Part shown: positions 1 through 7,722 of the stretch, in pieces
How the letters are laid out: each line of letters starts with the position of its first letter
Position numbering within the stretch: position 1 is the stretch's first letter
NCBI RefSeq assembly: GCF_021991925.1
Contig: NZ_RXZI01000006.1
Span: 1 to 64,000 of the forward strand
Origin: Sutcliffiella horikoshii
GTDB lineage: Bacteria > Bacillota > Bacilli > Bacillales > Bacillaceae_I
DNA: 64,000 nucleotides
Direction: 5' to 3'
Position numbers and translations under genes: made by a program
The notes under the pieces: generated by a model
Told to the model about the DNA's origin: nothing
The model's input: only the letters and a program-made list of their open reading frames with translations
Databases searched by the model: none

Positions 1-207
1 GTATGAAGACAATCTTGAGGGTGAATTTCGGATGAGATTGTCATCATCGGGTGTATGAAGACAATCTTGAGGGTGAATTTCGGATGAGATTGTCATCATC
101 GGGTGTATGAAGACAATCTTGAGGGTGAATTTCGGATGAGATTGTCATCATCGGTGGTATGAGAACAATCTCGAGGGTGAATTTCTGTGAAAATTGTCAT
201 CATCGAA
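1..207. repeat. 52-bp tandem hairpin repeat array (left-truncated)
   Basis: Three identical 52-bp units start at 1, 53 and 105, and a diverged fourth starts at 157; a very degraded fifth may follow to about 235. Each unit holds an inverted repeat, ATGAAGACAATCT at unit positions 3-15 against AGATTGTCATCAT at 35-47 (12 of 13 paired), around a 19-nt loop. The unit length is not a multiple of three and there is no sensible reading frame, so it is non-coding. The array begins at base 1 and probably continues to the left. The identity of the first three units points to recent amplification. Confidence 0.9.
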
Positions 208-229
208 TTTATCGAAAACCATTTCGAGG

Positions 230-377
230 TGGAAGCCATCATTATTAGACCTCTTGAAGTGAAAGTGGCTCAAGGTTGCCCTCTGGATAAGTGAAGCCGG
301 TTGCGAAAATCAAGCGCCTTAAATTAGATTACAAAAATAACTAGAAATTAAACAATTTTAGGCTTGTCAACAGTCTG
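230..377 (+). repeat. Decayed MITE-like intergenic element
   Basis: The right end GGCTTGTCAACAGTCTG (361-377) matches the right end of the intact element at 7422-7622. The segment GTGAAGCC...GCGAAAATCAA near 290-315 matches the core of the 53.6 kb copy. No left terminal repeat is recognisable. As in the other end-bearing copies, the right end abuts a terminator hairpin. Confidence 0.55.
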
Positions 378-408
378 GCAGGTTAATACTTTAACCTGCT
401 TCATTGTT
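378..408 (+). terminator. Hairpin terminator abutting the element end
   Basis: GCAGGTTAA (378-386), loop TACT, TTAACCTGC (391-399), then a T-rich tail. It would stop transcription coming from left of the window. It lies directly next to the CAGTCTG end of the repeat element. Confidence 0.6.
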
Positions 409-583
409 TTGAAGTGATATAGCTGTAATCCGAGCAATCTATTCAATCATTCATTGCATAATGCAAGAGCTATTGAAAGGTGGGTTTGCCCTTAATCGGG
501 AATTAAGTATCGAGTTAATGATTGTAATTTGAAATAATTGGAAGGTGTAGTAGGTAACACCCGAAAGTGTTTGGGAGGAAATT

Positions 584-1342
584 ATGAATATCACACAATT
601 TAAAACTATTATTAATAAGCTTTTTCCTGGAAATTTAATGGAGGAATTTAATGATGATTACGGTTTTAACAACACTTCCAATAACATAATAAAGACGATT
701 GGATATTCAACGAACCTTTCAATTGAAGTAATAGAACAGGCAAAAACAGCACAAGTTGATTTAATCCTAACCCATCATGACGCTTGGGATTTTATTTATG
801 GATTGAAAGATGAATGTATAAAGAGATTAAAAGAGTATAACATCAGCCACTTCTGGATACATGGCCCCCTTGATTATATTGAATTCGGGACGTGCACTTC
901 ATTGATGAATAAAATAGGTATTGATAACATCATACGTTTTTCCGAGTATAAGAACTATAGTGTGCCTGGAATAGGTGAGTTTAACGAAGCTAAAAGTTTT
1001 GAAGACCTTCTAAAAAAAATGAAAATTGAACTGAACGAGCCTGTAAGAGCGTGGAAAAACCATAAGAACAAGGTAAAGAAAGTCGGTGTATTGACTGGTG
1101 CAGGTCATTCAACTGATCATATAAAATTTGCCTTTGATCAGGGCTGTGATACATACATAACTGGAGAGGTAAGTTTATATACCATTCAATATGCGCAGTT
1201 TGTAGGTGTAAATCTACTTGTTGGAAGCCACACCTTTACGGAAATATTCGGAGTGGAAAGTTTGGCACTAGAGATTATGGAGCGTAACGTAGATTTAACC
1301 TTAATTCAACTTAAGGAAGAACACTTTGAGTTAAGTAATTAA
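584..1342 (+). CDS. Nif3-like dinuclear metal centre protein
   Basis: A 252-residue member of the NIF3/YqfO superfamily. These proteins form ring-like hexamers and bind two metal ions; the physiological role is not settled. Visible ligands are the THHD motif (H64, H65) and, near the C-terminus, GSHTFTE with H216 and E220, the usual paired metal-binding ends of the family. The protein is shorter than the roughly 370-residue YqfO because the inserted PII-like middle domain is absent. The start is fixed by GGGAGGAAATT just upstream. It is monocistronic between the repeat region and a bidirectional terminator. Confidence 0.85.
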   Translation: MNITQFKTIINKLFPGNLMEEFNDDYGFNNTSNNIIKTIGYSTNLSIEVIEQAKTAQVDLILTHHDAWDFIYGLKDECIKRLKEYNISHFWIHGPLDYIEFGTCTSLMNKIGIDNIIRFSEYKNYSVPGIGEFNEAKSFEDLLKKMKIELNEPVRAWKNHKNKVKKVGVLTGAGHSTDHIKFAFDQGCDTYITGEVSLYTIQYAQFVGVNLLVGSHTFTEIFGVESLALEIMERNVDLTLIQLKEEHFELSN

Positions 1343-1363
1343 GGACAGCCCGTCCGTTACCAA

Positions 1364-1394
1364 GAAAAAACGCTCAATATCCTGAGCGTTTTTA
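1364..1394. terminator. Bidirectional terminator
   Basis: AAACGCTCA (1368-1376), loop ATATCC, TGAGCGTTT (1383-1391), with an A-run before and T-run after. It serves the Nif3-like gene and the convergent SGNH hydrolase gene. Confidence 0.85.
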
Positions 1395-1396
1395 TC

Positions 1397-2116
1397 CTAA
1401 AAATCATATTCATTCACTATCTTTTTGGTTATCAATTCATATCCCTTTTCATTCGGATGCAAGGAGTCACTGAAATACTCCTTTGACTTTTCCTTGAAAA
1501 GGTCATTGGTGGAAATAAATTTAATCCGTTTATACTCATCCACAACCTCTTGGCTATTTGCATTCCACTCCACAATGATATTTTCATGGTCTGCAGAATC
1601 TGGATAGGAATTGTATAATCCGAGAAATAATATCGGAGCATCTTGATTTTCATGGCGAATGTTCTTAAGAATTTCTTGTATATTCTTCTCGTATACCACA
1701 GCGCCTTCTTTGATTTTTTCTTCATTGATTCCTTTTAAGTCGCCGCCATTGCTTTGAATTAAATCATTGGTTCCGATAAAGAGGATGATATAATCGGCGG
1801 TGCGAATGTCCTTTTGAATGTTGGTAAGCTTCACTTGCTTTACTACACCGTCCGATTCTTGTCCGGGGATTCCGTAGTTTTTCACTGTTACATTCGCGCC
1901 TTTCTCTTCCTGAATCAGTTTCTCTAAATTTTCTACGTAACCTTCACCAGACTTGTCACCAACTCCATATGTCAATGAGTCTCCAAGTGTGACCATCGTT
2001 TTCGAAGATTGATCTGAATCAGTTGTTTCCTTATTGTCCTGATAGCCATTATAGAAACCTGCCCCAATAAGAGCAACGACCATTAAGGCGGCAGCATAGA
2101 TGATTGTTTTTTTCAT
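1397..2116 (-). CDS. SGNH/GDSL-type hydrolase, membrane-anchored or secreted
   Basis: A 239-residue GDSL-family esterase/lipase. Block I is GDSLTYG with nucleophile S47, block III is GTND (N117) and block V is DSLHPN with D217 and H220. The N-terminus (residues 4-21) is a hydrophobic segment after two lysines, without a lipobox, so a signal anchor or signal peptide is likely. The natural substrate cannot be read from sequence. It resembles the YpmR-type hydrolases of Bacillus. It is convergent with the Nif3-like gene and divergent from the next gene. Confidence 0.85.
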   Translation of the reverse strand: MKKTIIYAAALMVVALIGAGFYNGYQDNKETTDSDQSSKTMVTLGDSLTYGVGDKSGEGYVENLEKLIQEEKGANVTVKNYGIPGQESDGVVKQVKLTNIQKDIRTADYIILFIGTNDLIQSNGGDLKGINEEKIKEGAVVYEKNIQEILKNIRHENQDAPILFLGLYNSYPDSADHENIIVEWNANSQEVVDEYKRIKFISTNDLFKEKSKEYFSDSLHPNEKGYELITKKIVNEYDF

Positions 2117-2236
2117 AGGTGAACCTCCTCAATGTTGTAGTAGTTCCCTATTGTAAAAATAAATAAACGGACGATTAAAACCTTTTTGCTTATAGAATCG
2201 TTTAGTTCATAGAAGGTATATAGAAGGGGGATATAA

Positions 2237-2701
2237 ATGAGTTTGAAGAAAACTATTCCATTCGGTCTGGCATTTTTGTTTTTCTTCATCGCAACATTCG
2301 CTGCATGGTATGAGGGGAGCGGGTTGATAGATGACACTTTTGAATGGAAGCACACAGCAATTATCACTTCATGGATGAACAATGGGGAAGTGGAAAGGGG
2401 AAACATATCACAACTAGACTACTTTGTATATTCCATTAAGTTTAAACCGCTCTTTCCCATCATTATGCTAGTAAGTTTCATGTACATGTTAGTCGCTTTA
2501 GGCCAACAATTAATTAGGCAGGAAAGATTCGTGAATATGTTTGTAATATCATTAGGAATTTTACTATTGATTGGTGCAACATTTCTAATAGGGTCTCCTA
2601 CTGCAGGGGCAAAAGCATTTATGTTTTCACAACTGATTACTGCGAGTTTGCTAATAGGATATTCCCTAATCCGTTTTAATAGAAAAATACAATTAGATTA
2701 A
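2237..2701 (+). CDS. DUF4306-like (YjdJ-type) membrane protein
   Basis: A 154-residue protein with about four transmembrane segments (roughly 8-24, 70-90, 100-120 and 125-145). The N-terminal hydrophobic stretch ending in AAWYEGS looks like the YjdJ/DUF4306 family of Bacillus, whose function is unknown. The start ATG follows AGAAGGGGGATATAA. The gene is monocistronic and ends at a bidirectional terminator. The family assignment is from memory of the motif and is moderate. Confidence 0.65.
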   Translation: MSLKKTIPFGLAFLFFFIATFAAWYEGSGLIDDTFEWKHTAIITSWMNNGEVERGNISQLDYFVYSIKFKPLFPIIMLVSFMYMLVALGQQLIRQERFVNMFVISLGILLLIGATFLIGSPTAGAKAFMFSQLITASLLIGYSLIRFNRKIQLD

Positions 2702-2703
2702 CA

Positions 2704-2736
2704 AAAGTGCTCATCCCTCAAGGGTGAGCACTTTCT
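2704..2736. terminator. Bidirectional terminator
   Basis: Long hairpin AAAGTGCTCA...TGAGCACTTT with an additional CCC/GGG pairing inside, lying between convergent genes; A- and T-tracts flank both sides. Confidence 0.85.
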
Positions 2737-2741
2737 TGAAA

Positions 2742-4223
2742 TCAGTATCTATTTCCGTTTTTATCTACATAAACAGATTTCACAATCGTTCGTTCAAACG
2801 GATTCCCGTTTTTCGTGGTTCCTTTCACATCGAGAGTGATGGTGTAGACACCTTCTTCTTTAAAGTCTAGGTCAACCTTACCTTTATTGGCAACTTTCAT
2901 CCCAAAGTCGGCTTTAGCCTTTCCATCTTTATTGATTTTGACATCCACATTCATATTTTTCACTTTTTGTCCTTTATTTTTTAATTCGAATGTGGTATCT
3001 TCCAAGACCACTTCCTCATTTAAGTCGGTATGGTATCCAACTGTCATCAAGTAAGCGGCTTTATCCTTTTTGGCCTTTACGGTCCATTGTCCTTGTTCAG
3101 GTGCCGTAATTTGGAAAGTGTGGTGGTGTCCGCCTTTAAAAATTTCCTGATCGATGGAATGAACAAAGGTTGAGTACACCTTCCCGGAAGGACTTATCAC
3201 TTGAATGTCTTTCGTTTGCTTGTCGCTCAACCAATCTAGGTCAATTTTTTGTACATTCTCTTCAACTGTGAAGGTTTGTTGCACTTCGTTCTGGAATTGA
3301 CCACCACGATGAAGCGCACTTATATGGATTGGATCCTGTTCCACAGGTTCGATTGTTGCTGCAGCTTCGCCAAGTGCAATGCCGGCTGTTTGTGTAATCG
3401 TCAAATATGGACGGAAGTATTGGAATGTACCGCCTTCCCGTACCGTCGTATGGTTCCAGTTGCTTACTCTTACTTCTGTACTATAGTTTAGGCGGGAGTT
3501 GCTGACGGTGACGGCACCATCATTGGATCCATACGAGCTTAAATATAGGCCACCCCAGTAAAGGGAAGATCCAAAGCTGCCCCAGCTGGTTCCGGCGAGT
3601 GTATAGATTTTATTCCGATTCCGGTTTGTATGATTATCCATTTGAGGTCTGTAGCTGTTCATATAACCGGTTTGAAGTGAGTAGGTTGCATCATTTTTAC
3701 TTCCTAAAATGCCTGAAAGCCAGCTTGCCCAGCCACTATAAGCAAGGTCTGCAAGCTGTGAACCATAATGAGGAGTGGATAAAGTGATGAGGTTAGATAC
3801 ATAAGGGTGCGCTCCATAATGAACAAGAGCGTTCTGAGAATCAATGCCGCCTTTACTGTGTGCAACAATCACAATCTTCTTTTGGTTAAAGTGGTTGGCT
3901 ATATCGCGTATCCGATTGTTGATGATGGCTCCGTTATCCCACATATTCTTATCTGGATGAACATCAATGAATGCCGTTTCATATCCATTGCTCAGGGCTG
4001 TCTGGTACATATTATTGTTTTCCCACCAAGTCTTTGATGAACTGTTGATTCCGTGAACAAATACAAGAACCGGTTTGTTTGGATCGACGTTACTTGGTGT
4101 ATCACCCACATACCATTGGCCGGGTACACCACCAGGATTGTCTTTTCCGCCAATCGTACCTGCATTAACTGATACTGGTATAACTAGTAAAGCTACTAAC
4201 AATAGGACCACCAACCTTTTCAT
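2742..4223 (-). CDS. Secreted lipase/esterase, alpha/beta hydrolase
   Basis: A 493-residue exported hydrolase. Residues 1-21 form a signal peptide (MKR plus hydrophobic core, cleavage likely after VNA). The oxyanion HG is at 57-58, and the nucleophile S123 sits in AHSKGG, the Ala-first form typical of Bacillus lipases. Likely acid and base are D235 (SNDGAV) and H258 (NWNHTTV). The catalytic domain ends near residue 285. The last 200 residues look like beta-sandwich domains, possibly a binding module. Start supported by AAGGAGTG. Substrate (lipid, polyester or other) is unknown. The gene is monocistronic. Confidence 0.8.
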   Translation of the reverse strand: MKRLVVLLLVALLVIPVSVNAGTIGGKDNPGGVPGQWYVGDTPSNVDPNKPVLVFVHGINSSSKTWWENNNMYQTALSNGYETAFIDVHPDKNMWDNGAIINNRIRDIANHFNQKKIVIVAHSKGGIDSQNALVHYGAHPYVSNLITLSTPHYGSQLADLAYSGWASWLSGILGSKNDATYSLQTGYMNSYRPQMDNHTNRNRNKIYTLAGTSWGSFGSSLYWGGLYLSSYGSNDGAVTVSNSRLNYSTEVRVSNWNHTTVREGGTFQYFRPYLTITQTAGIALGEAAATIEPVEQDPIHISALHRGGQFQNEVQQTFTVEENVQKIDLDWLSDKQTKDIQVISPSGKVYSTFVHSIDQEIFKGGHHHTFQITAPEQGQWTVKAKKDKAAYLMTVGYHTDLNEEVVLEDTTFELKNKGQKVKNMNVDVKINKDGKAKADFGMKVANKGKVDLDFKEEGVYTITLDVKGTTKNGNPFERTIVKSVYVDKNGNRY

Positions 4224-4465
4224 TTCAACACTCCTTTTTGTATATAAATAGGAGATATCTCCCCATCTATTCTATCGGAAAAGGGAACGCTTTCAGAATA
4301 GATTCTCTTAAAATGAGCGGATGGACGTGGAGATTTTCACAAAATAATAGGAAAAAAGATACATATTCGACAAGTGTAAGCAGGATTTTCATGTTGAGGA
4401 AAGAATTGTAAGGAGTGTAGGAAAGGGTATTTATCAATCAACTAACAACAAAAAGAGGGTTGCAT

Positions 4466-4771
4466 ATGATTTTTATATTATGGGCTTTGTTAAGTATCAC
4501 TTCCATAGGCAGTATTTATGGAATCATTGTCTCGAGTTCAACGTCTGAGCTCGTTGCTAGCATCGTTTTTCTTATTTTAAGTGTGATTGGATTGTTTGCA
4601 AGCATCCATTACTATATGAAGAAACGGGATAGGAAGACAAAAGATACAAGTGGTGGGATATGGGATTGTTTCTATTGTCATATTCCACTTCCAAGATCTT
4701 CAGAAAGTTCATCTTCAGGGAAATCAAATGGGCTGGACTGCACAGATTGTGACTGCAATCCATTTAATTAA
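4466..4771 (+). CDS. Small membrane protein with Cys-rich tail
   Basis: A 101-residue protein I do not recognise. Two hydrophobic segments (about 2-18 and 24-50) are followed by a lysine/arginine-rich stretch and a C-terminal region with CFYC and a closely spaced CTDCDC motif, which could bind metal. ATG 4466 is preferred over the upstream TTG at 4460 because AGAGGG lies six bases before the ATG but touches the TTG. It is 12 bp upstream of the DUF2085-like gene and probably cotranscribed with it. Confidence 0.6.
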   Translation: MIFILWALLSITSIGSIYGIIVSSSTSELVASIVFLILSVIGLFASIHYYMKKRDRKTKDTSGGIWDCFYCHIPLPRSSESSSSGKSNGLDCTDCDCNPFN

Positions 4772-4783
4772 GGGGGAAAGTAA

Positions 4784-5176
4784 ATGAATGAGTATGTTCA
4801 TGCTTTGATCACCCTACGTTTTTTCCCTTGTCATAGAAAAAAAGAACGATCCCTTGTCATAGGTGGCAAGCAATTCCCTATGTGCTTCAGGTGCATGTCG
4901 ATCTTGCTTGGTTATTTTGCTGTTGGCCCATTATTTTGGCTAGCAGCCGATGTTTCCTTTTTAAAGATGCTAGTAATAGGTATTCTTTTGAACATTCCGA
5001 TGGTGATGGACGGATATACACAACTACGAGGCTGGAGGGTGAGTAATAATTTTCTCCGATCCTTTACGGGATTAACAAGTGGAATTGGTATGTCTTGTAT
5101 TATTGTGGCAGGTTCCTTTCAGTTTCATCGGGGAATCCAGGGATTGGCGAAATTACTAGATTCAATCATAAGTTAA
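4784..5176 (+). CDS. DUF2085 family membrane protein
   Basis: A 130-residue protein with the DUF2085 signature: a FPCHRKKERS motif near residue 14 followed by the FPMCFRCMS motif near 33, so a CHR...C..C cluster at the membrane edge, then three hydrophobic segments. Family function is unknown. AGGGGGAAAG precedes the ATG. Both this protein and its upstream neighbour combine membrane segments with conserved cysteines, so a shared metal or redox role is possible but is only inference. Confidence 0.75.
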   Translation: MNEYVHALITLRFFPCHRKKERSLVIGGKQFPMCFRCMSILLGYFAVGPLFWLAADVSFLKMLVIGILLNIPMVMDGYTQLRGWRVSNNFLRSFTGLTSGIGMSCIIVAGSFQFHRGIQGLAKLLDSIIS

Positions 5177-5205
5177 CCCAAAAGGGCATTGCTTCGCGCA
5201 ATGCC

Positions 5206-5967
5206 CTATTTGCATGTGAATTTCGTCAGGCTCCACAAGCTGCTTTTTTCTATGACAGCAGTTCCTCCCTCTTCCATACATGCTTCCATCTGGGTTGGGA
5301 TGCTTTGAGAGTGGTATTGTATATGAGCAAGTCTACCGACAGATAATAAGACAATGATGAGACTGACAATCGCAGTTCCCTGAACAATGCTCTTATTCGC
5401 TTTGGAAAGGTCATTGTCAGTATTTTTACCTTTACTGCCGAATGAATAATTGCCAGAGAAGAATTGGTGGATTTCACTGTAAAATATAAGATTCTGAAAT
5501 ATAATGACAAGCAAGATCCCCATAATAAAAACAAAACGATGAAGAGGGAATACCATCAAAAATGCGAGCAACGGAAGTGCATTTGCATAAAGTATGTAGA
5601 CTTTTTTTGTGGCATTTTTGGATACTTGTTGAAGCATTTCATCATCTTCCAATAACTCACCTGGCCGGTAAAAAAGAAATAGGTACAGTTTTTCTCTAGG
5701 GTTGTACTCATTGTGTTTTCTATATCTGCGATAAAATGCAATATAGAAAGATAAAAGTAACAAGATACTAACTATAAACAATTGGATGGAAATTAAACCC
5801 CAATTAAAGGAAGTCACTGTGCCTTTTACAACGAAAAAAGCATCAACATGATGAATCATTAAATCAAACAACCCTACTAGACTAAATGTCAGTGGCATCA
5901 ATAGAATGCAAAATGCGATGGTCCAAAGTGGAAGTTGAATCCGTAAATCATCCTTCATTTTCGTCAT
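5206..5967 (-). CDS. Multi-pass membrane protein paired with XRE regulator
   Basis: A 253-residue protein with about six hydrophobic segments (near 12-32, 55-77, 123-142, 143-163 and 205-222) and a central cytoplasmic-looking stretch rich in charged residues. I do not recognise the family with certainty; DUF3169-type proteins have this size and genetic setting. Its start overlaps the end of the upstream XRE gene by 20 bp, so the two are translationally coupled. Such regulator/membrane-protein pairs are common in Firmicutes and often respond to envelope stress or competence states, but no function can be read here. Confidence 0.65.
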   Translation of the reverse strand: MTKMKDDLRIQLPLWTIAFCILLMPLTFSLVGLFDLMIHHVDAFFVVKGTVTSFNWGLISIQLFIVSILLLLSFYIAFYRRYRKHNEYNPREKLYLFLFYRPGELLEDDEMLQQVSKNATKKVYILYANALPLLAFLMVFPLHRFVFIMGILLVIIFQNLIFYSEIHQFFSGNYSFGSKGKNTDNDLSKANKSIVQGTAIVSLIIVLLSVGRLAHIQYHSQSIPTQMEACMEEGGTAVIEKSSLWSLTKFTCK

Positions 5968-6166
5968 CCTCTCCTTCTAACCAAAATAACTCATCTACCT
6001 TTACCTTCAGATGCTTGGCAAGCCTCAAAGATAAAGCGATGGACGGCGAGAATTCCCCTTTTTCAATAAAACCGATTGTTTGCCTAGTTACGCCGACTAA
6101 ACTGCCCAAATCAGACTGGGAAAAACCGTGTCGAGCCCTTAATTCCTTCACCCGATTACAAAGCAT
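5948..6166 (-). CDS. XRE-family HTH regulator (YgzD/YozG-like)
   Basis: A 72-residue single-domain repressor. The helix-turn-helix spans about residues 5-55 with QSDLGSLVGVTRQTIGFIEKG as the recognition region, and the acidic tail LEGEDDENEG is typical of small YgzD-like regulators. ATG 6166 was chosen because AAGGAG lies just upstream. A longer reading frame to 6241 lacks a ribosome site and would run through the promoter. Its promoter carries an inverted repeat over the -10 box, suggesting autoregulation. It overlaps the downstream membrane gene. Confidence 0.85.
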   Translation of the reverse strand: MLCNRVKELRARHGFSQSDLGSLVGVTRQTIGFIEKGEFSPSIALSLRLAKHLKVKVDELFWLEGEDDENEG

Positions 6167-6192
6167 ATACTTCTCCTTTTTGTTAACTTTTA

Positions 6193-6228
6193 TATACTTA
6201 ATGTAAAGTATAATTAACATAGTGTCAA
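6193..6228 (-). promoter_or_regulatory. XRE operon promoter with operator over -10
   Basis: Reading the minus strand, TTGACA (6228-6223) is followed after exactly 17 bp by TACATT (6205-6200). The palindrome TATACTT-AATGTA-AAGTATA (6193-6212) is centred on that -10 hexamer. The geometry fits a negatively autoregulated small XRE repressor; the binding protein is inferred. Confidence 0.6.
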
Positions 6229-6250
6229 TAATACTTACCATTTGCTCATG

Positions 6251-6281
6251 AAAAAACAGTACAAGAGTGACCTTGTACTGT
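6251..6281 (-). terminator. Terminator of the 6288-6914 hydrolase gene
   Basis: ACAGTACAAG (6256-6265) and CTTGTACTGT (6272-6281) form a 10-bp stem; on the minus strand it is followed by six T residues. Confidence 0.85.
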
Positions 6282-6287
6282 AGTAAT

Positions 6288-6914
6288 TTAATAGGGGAAT
6301 TGGATAATGTTCTCTATGACTTCCTTTAACATGTCAATGGAACCTAACACATCTTCTTTATTTTCAAGGCTGTGATCTCCGTTAGGAATCAGTAGAGTGT
6401 TTAAAGCTGTATTAGCTTCTAGGTTTGCAAATCGCTCTTCCCGATAGCAGAAATCTTTATCGCCAATGATACATAGGGCATTCTTATCATTCTGTAACAT
6501 CGCTTGATACACCTCATCACGATGTAATAACGGAGTAAGCCAAATGGCGGAAGCGTTCAAAAAGTTTGGATGTTTCACCAACTTGGTCAATGCAATGGTG
6601 CCAATTGATTTGGCCACTATTACAAATTGATCATAGTGTGTTTCTTTCAAAGACTCATTCAATGTATGTAAAACATTTTTGCAAAACCCTTCCGAATCAA
6701 AAGGATCAAGTTCCGCTTCGCTAAATCGGTAATTGATTTGAAGTACATCGAAGCCCTGGTTGAAGTAGTGCCCTGAAGAAAAGTGAAGCAACGGCCCTTG
6801 GGAAGTATAACCTGCTCCAGGTAAGATGATGGCAAGTTTTGTAGTGGTTTCTTTTTGTTTCATTAAATTAGTAGGAAATACCTTGACTTCTGATATCTGG
6901 TTTTCAAGTATCAT
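6288..6914 (-). CDS. Alpha/beta hydrolase
   Basis: A 208-residue soluble hydrolase. After the strand LAIILPGAGY comes the nucleophile elbow VAKSIGT (S103), an acidic turn GDKDFC (D152 or D154) and a C-terminal NGDHSLE with H181, giving a plausible Ser-Asp-His triad. The first Gly of GxSxG is replaced by Ala. There is no signal peptide. Substrate unknown. Single gene with its own terminator; the ATG follows a GGGGTGAAGC-like site. Confidence 0.75.
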   Translation of the reverse strand: MILENQISEVKVFPTNLMKQKETTTKLAIILPGAGYTSQGPLLHFSSGHYFNQGFDVLQINYRFSEAELDPFDSEGFCKNVLHTLNESLKETHYDQFVIVAKSIGTIALTKLVKHPNFLNASAIWLTPLLHRDEVYQAMLQNDKNALCIIGDKDFCYREERFANLEANTALNTLLIPNGDHSLENKEDVLGSIDMLKEVIENIIQFPY

Positions 6915-7056
6915 AGCTTCACCCCGGATATGAATTTGAAAGAATTATATCATGTAATTTAGTAATTAAGGGAAAAAATGTATGATTAATTTTAGGAATA
7001 AACTATGCTATGCTAAAAATTGTTGAAAATATAGTGTAAATGGAGGAAGTGGGTAC

Positions 7057-7392
7057 ATGTCATCATTACCAAACTGTCCAACATGTAATTCTGAATATAC
7101 ATATGAAGATGGAAACTTACTGGTATGTCCAGAATGTGCATTTGAATGGACACCAGGTGCGGAGAGTGTAGAGGAAGAGAAAGTGTACAAGGATGCAAAT
7201 GGCAATGTCCTTATTGATGGAGATACGGTAACTGTCATAAAAGACTTAAAAGTAAAAGGCAGTTCTTCTGTTGTGAAACAGGGAACAAAGGTAAAAAATA
7301 TCCGCCTAGTGGATGGGGATCATGATATTGAATGTAAAATTGAGGGCTTTGGTGCAATGCAGTTGAAGACGGAATTTGTAAAGAAAGTATAA
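7057..7392 (+). CDS. yjdM: PhnA/YjdM family zinc-ribbon protein
   Basis: A 111-residue protein with an N-terminal zinc ribbon (CPTC at 8-11 and CPEC at 24-27) followed by the conserved PhnA domain ([14 protein letters not shown], then [17 protein letters not shown]). The family was named from the E. coli phn region but is not known to act in phosphonate breakdown. Length matches the family. TGGAGGAAG precedes the start. Its terminator hairpin immediately downstream is duplicated around a mobile-like element. Confidence 0.9.
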   Translation: MSSLPNCPTCNSEYTYEDGNLLVCPECAFEWTPGAESVEEEKVYKDANGNVLIDGDTVTVIKDLKVKGSSSVVKQGTKVKNIRLVDGDHDIECKIEGFGAMQLKTEFVKKV

Positions 7393-7416
7393 GATGAATC
7401 CTTTTTGGGTTCATTT
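7392..7416 (+). terminator. Left copy of duplicated yjdM terminator
   Basis: Hairpin GATGAATCC-TTTTT-GGGTTCATT directly after the yjdM stop. The T-tail is interrupted (ATTTCAG). A near-identical copy lies at 7629-7655 on the other side of the repeat element. Confidence 0.7.
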
Positions 7417-7421
7417 CAGTG

Positions 7422-7622
7422 TGTAGACAAAGTCCAAAAATGATAGAAATCTCTAGTTGATCTAAGTGGAAGGAGCGGAGACTCCTGCGGGAGGAAGGGA
7501 CTTGGAAGACCCCGCAGGGCGTAGCCCGAGGAGGCTTCCGGACCGCCCGCGGAAAGCGAAGCTCCTGCAACGAAGATCAACTCTTCCAACAGATAACCTA
7601 ACTAATTTATAGTTTGTCAACA
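7422..7622. repeat. MITE-like palindromic intergenic element (intact copy)
   Basis: A 201-bp GC-rich element. Imperfect terminal inverted repeats TGTAGACAAAGT (7422-7433) and AGTTTGTCAACA (7611-7622) match at 10 of 12 positions. Inside, GTTGATCT (7456-7463) pairs with AGATCAAC (7574-7581), and the core (GCGGAGACTCCTGCGGG ... CCGCCCGCGGAAAGC) can fold further. It encodes no credible protein. The GC-rich core resembles a repeat scattered through many Bacillaceae genomes. It is flanked by two copies of the yjdM terminator. Confidence 0.8.
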
Positions 7623-7628
7623 GTCTGA

Positions 7629-7658
7629 GATGAATCCTTTTTGGATTCATTTTTTTGT
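7629..7658 (+). terminator. Right copy of duplicated terminator
   Basis: Perfect hairpin GATGAATCC-TTTTT-GGATTCATT followed by seven T residues; direct duplicate of 7392-7415 with one substitution. Confidence 0.75.
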
Positions 7659-7722
7659 AGTCAGTTATTGGAATTTAATGCTAAAATTAGATATCGGTCA
7701 GAGAGGCAAAGGGGAAGAGAAA

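Noticed and set aside
7422-7622. Insertion sequence encoding a transposase
   Set aside because: The element is 201 bp and has no coding capacity; it could only be moved in trans.
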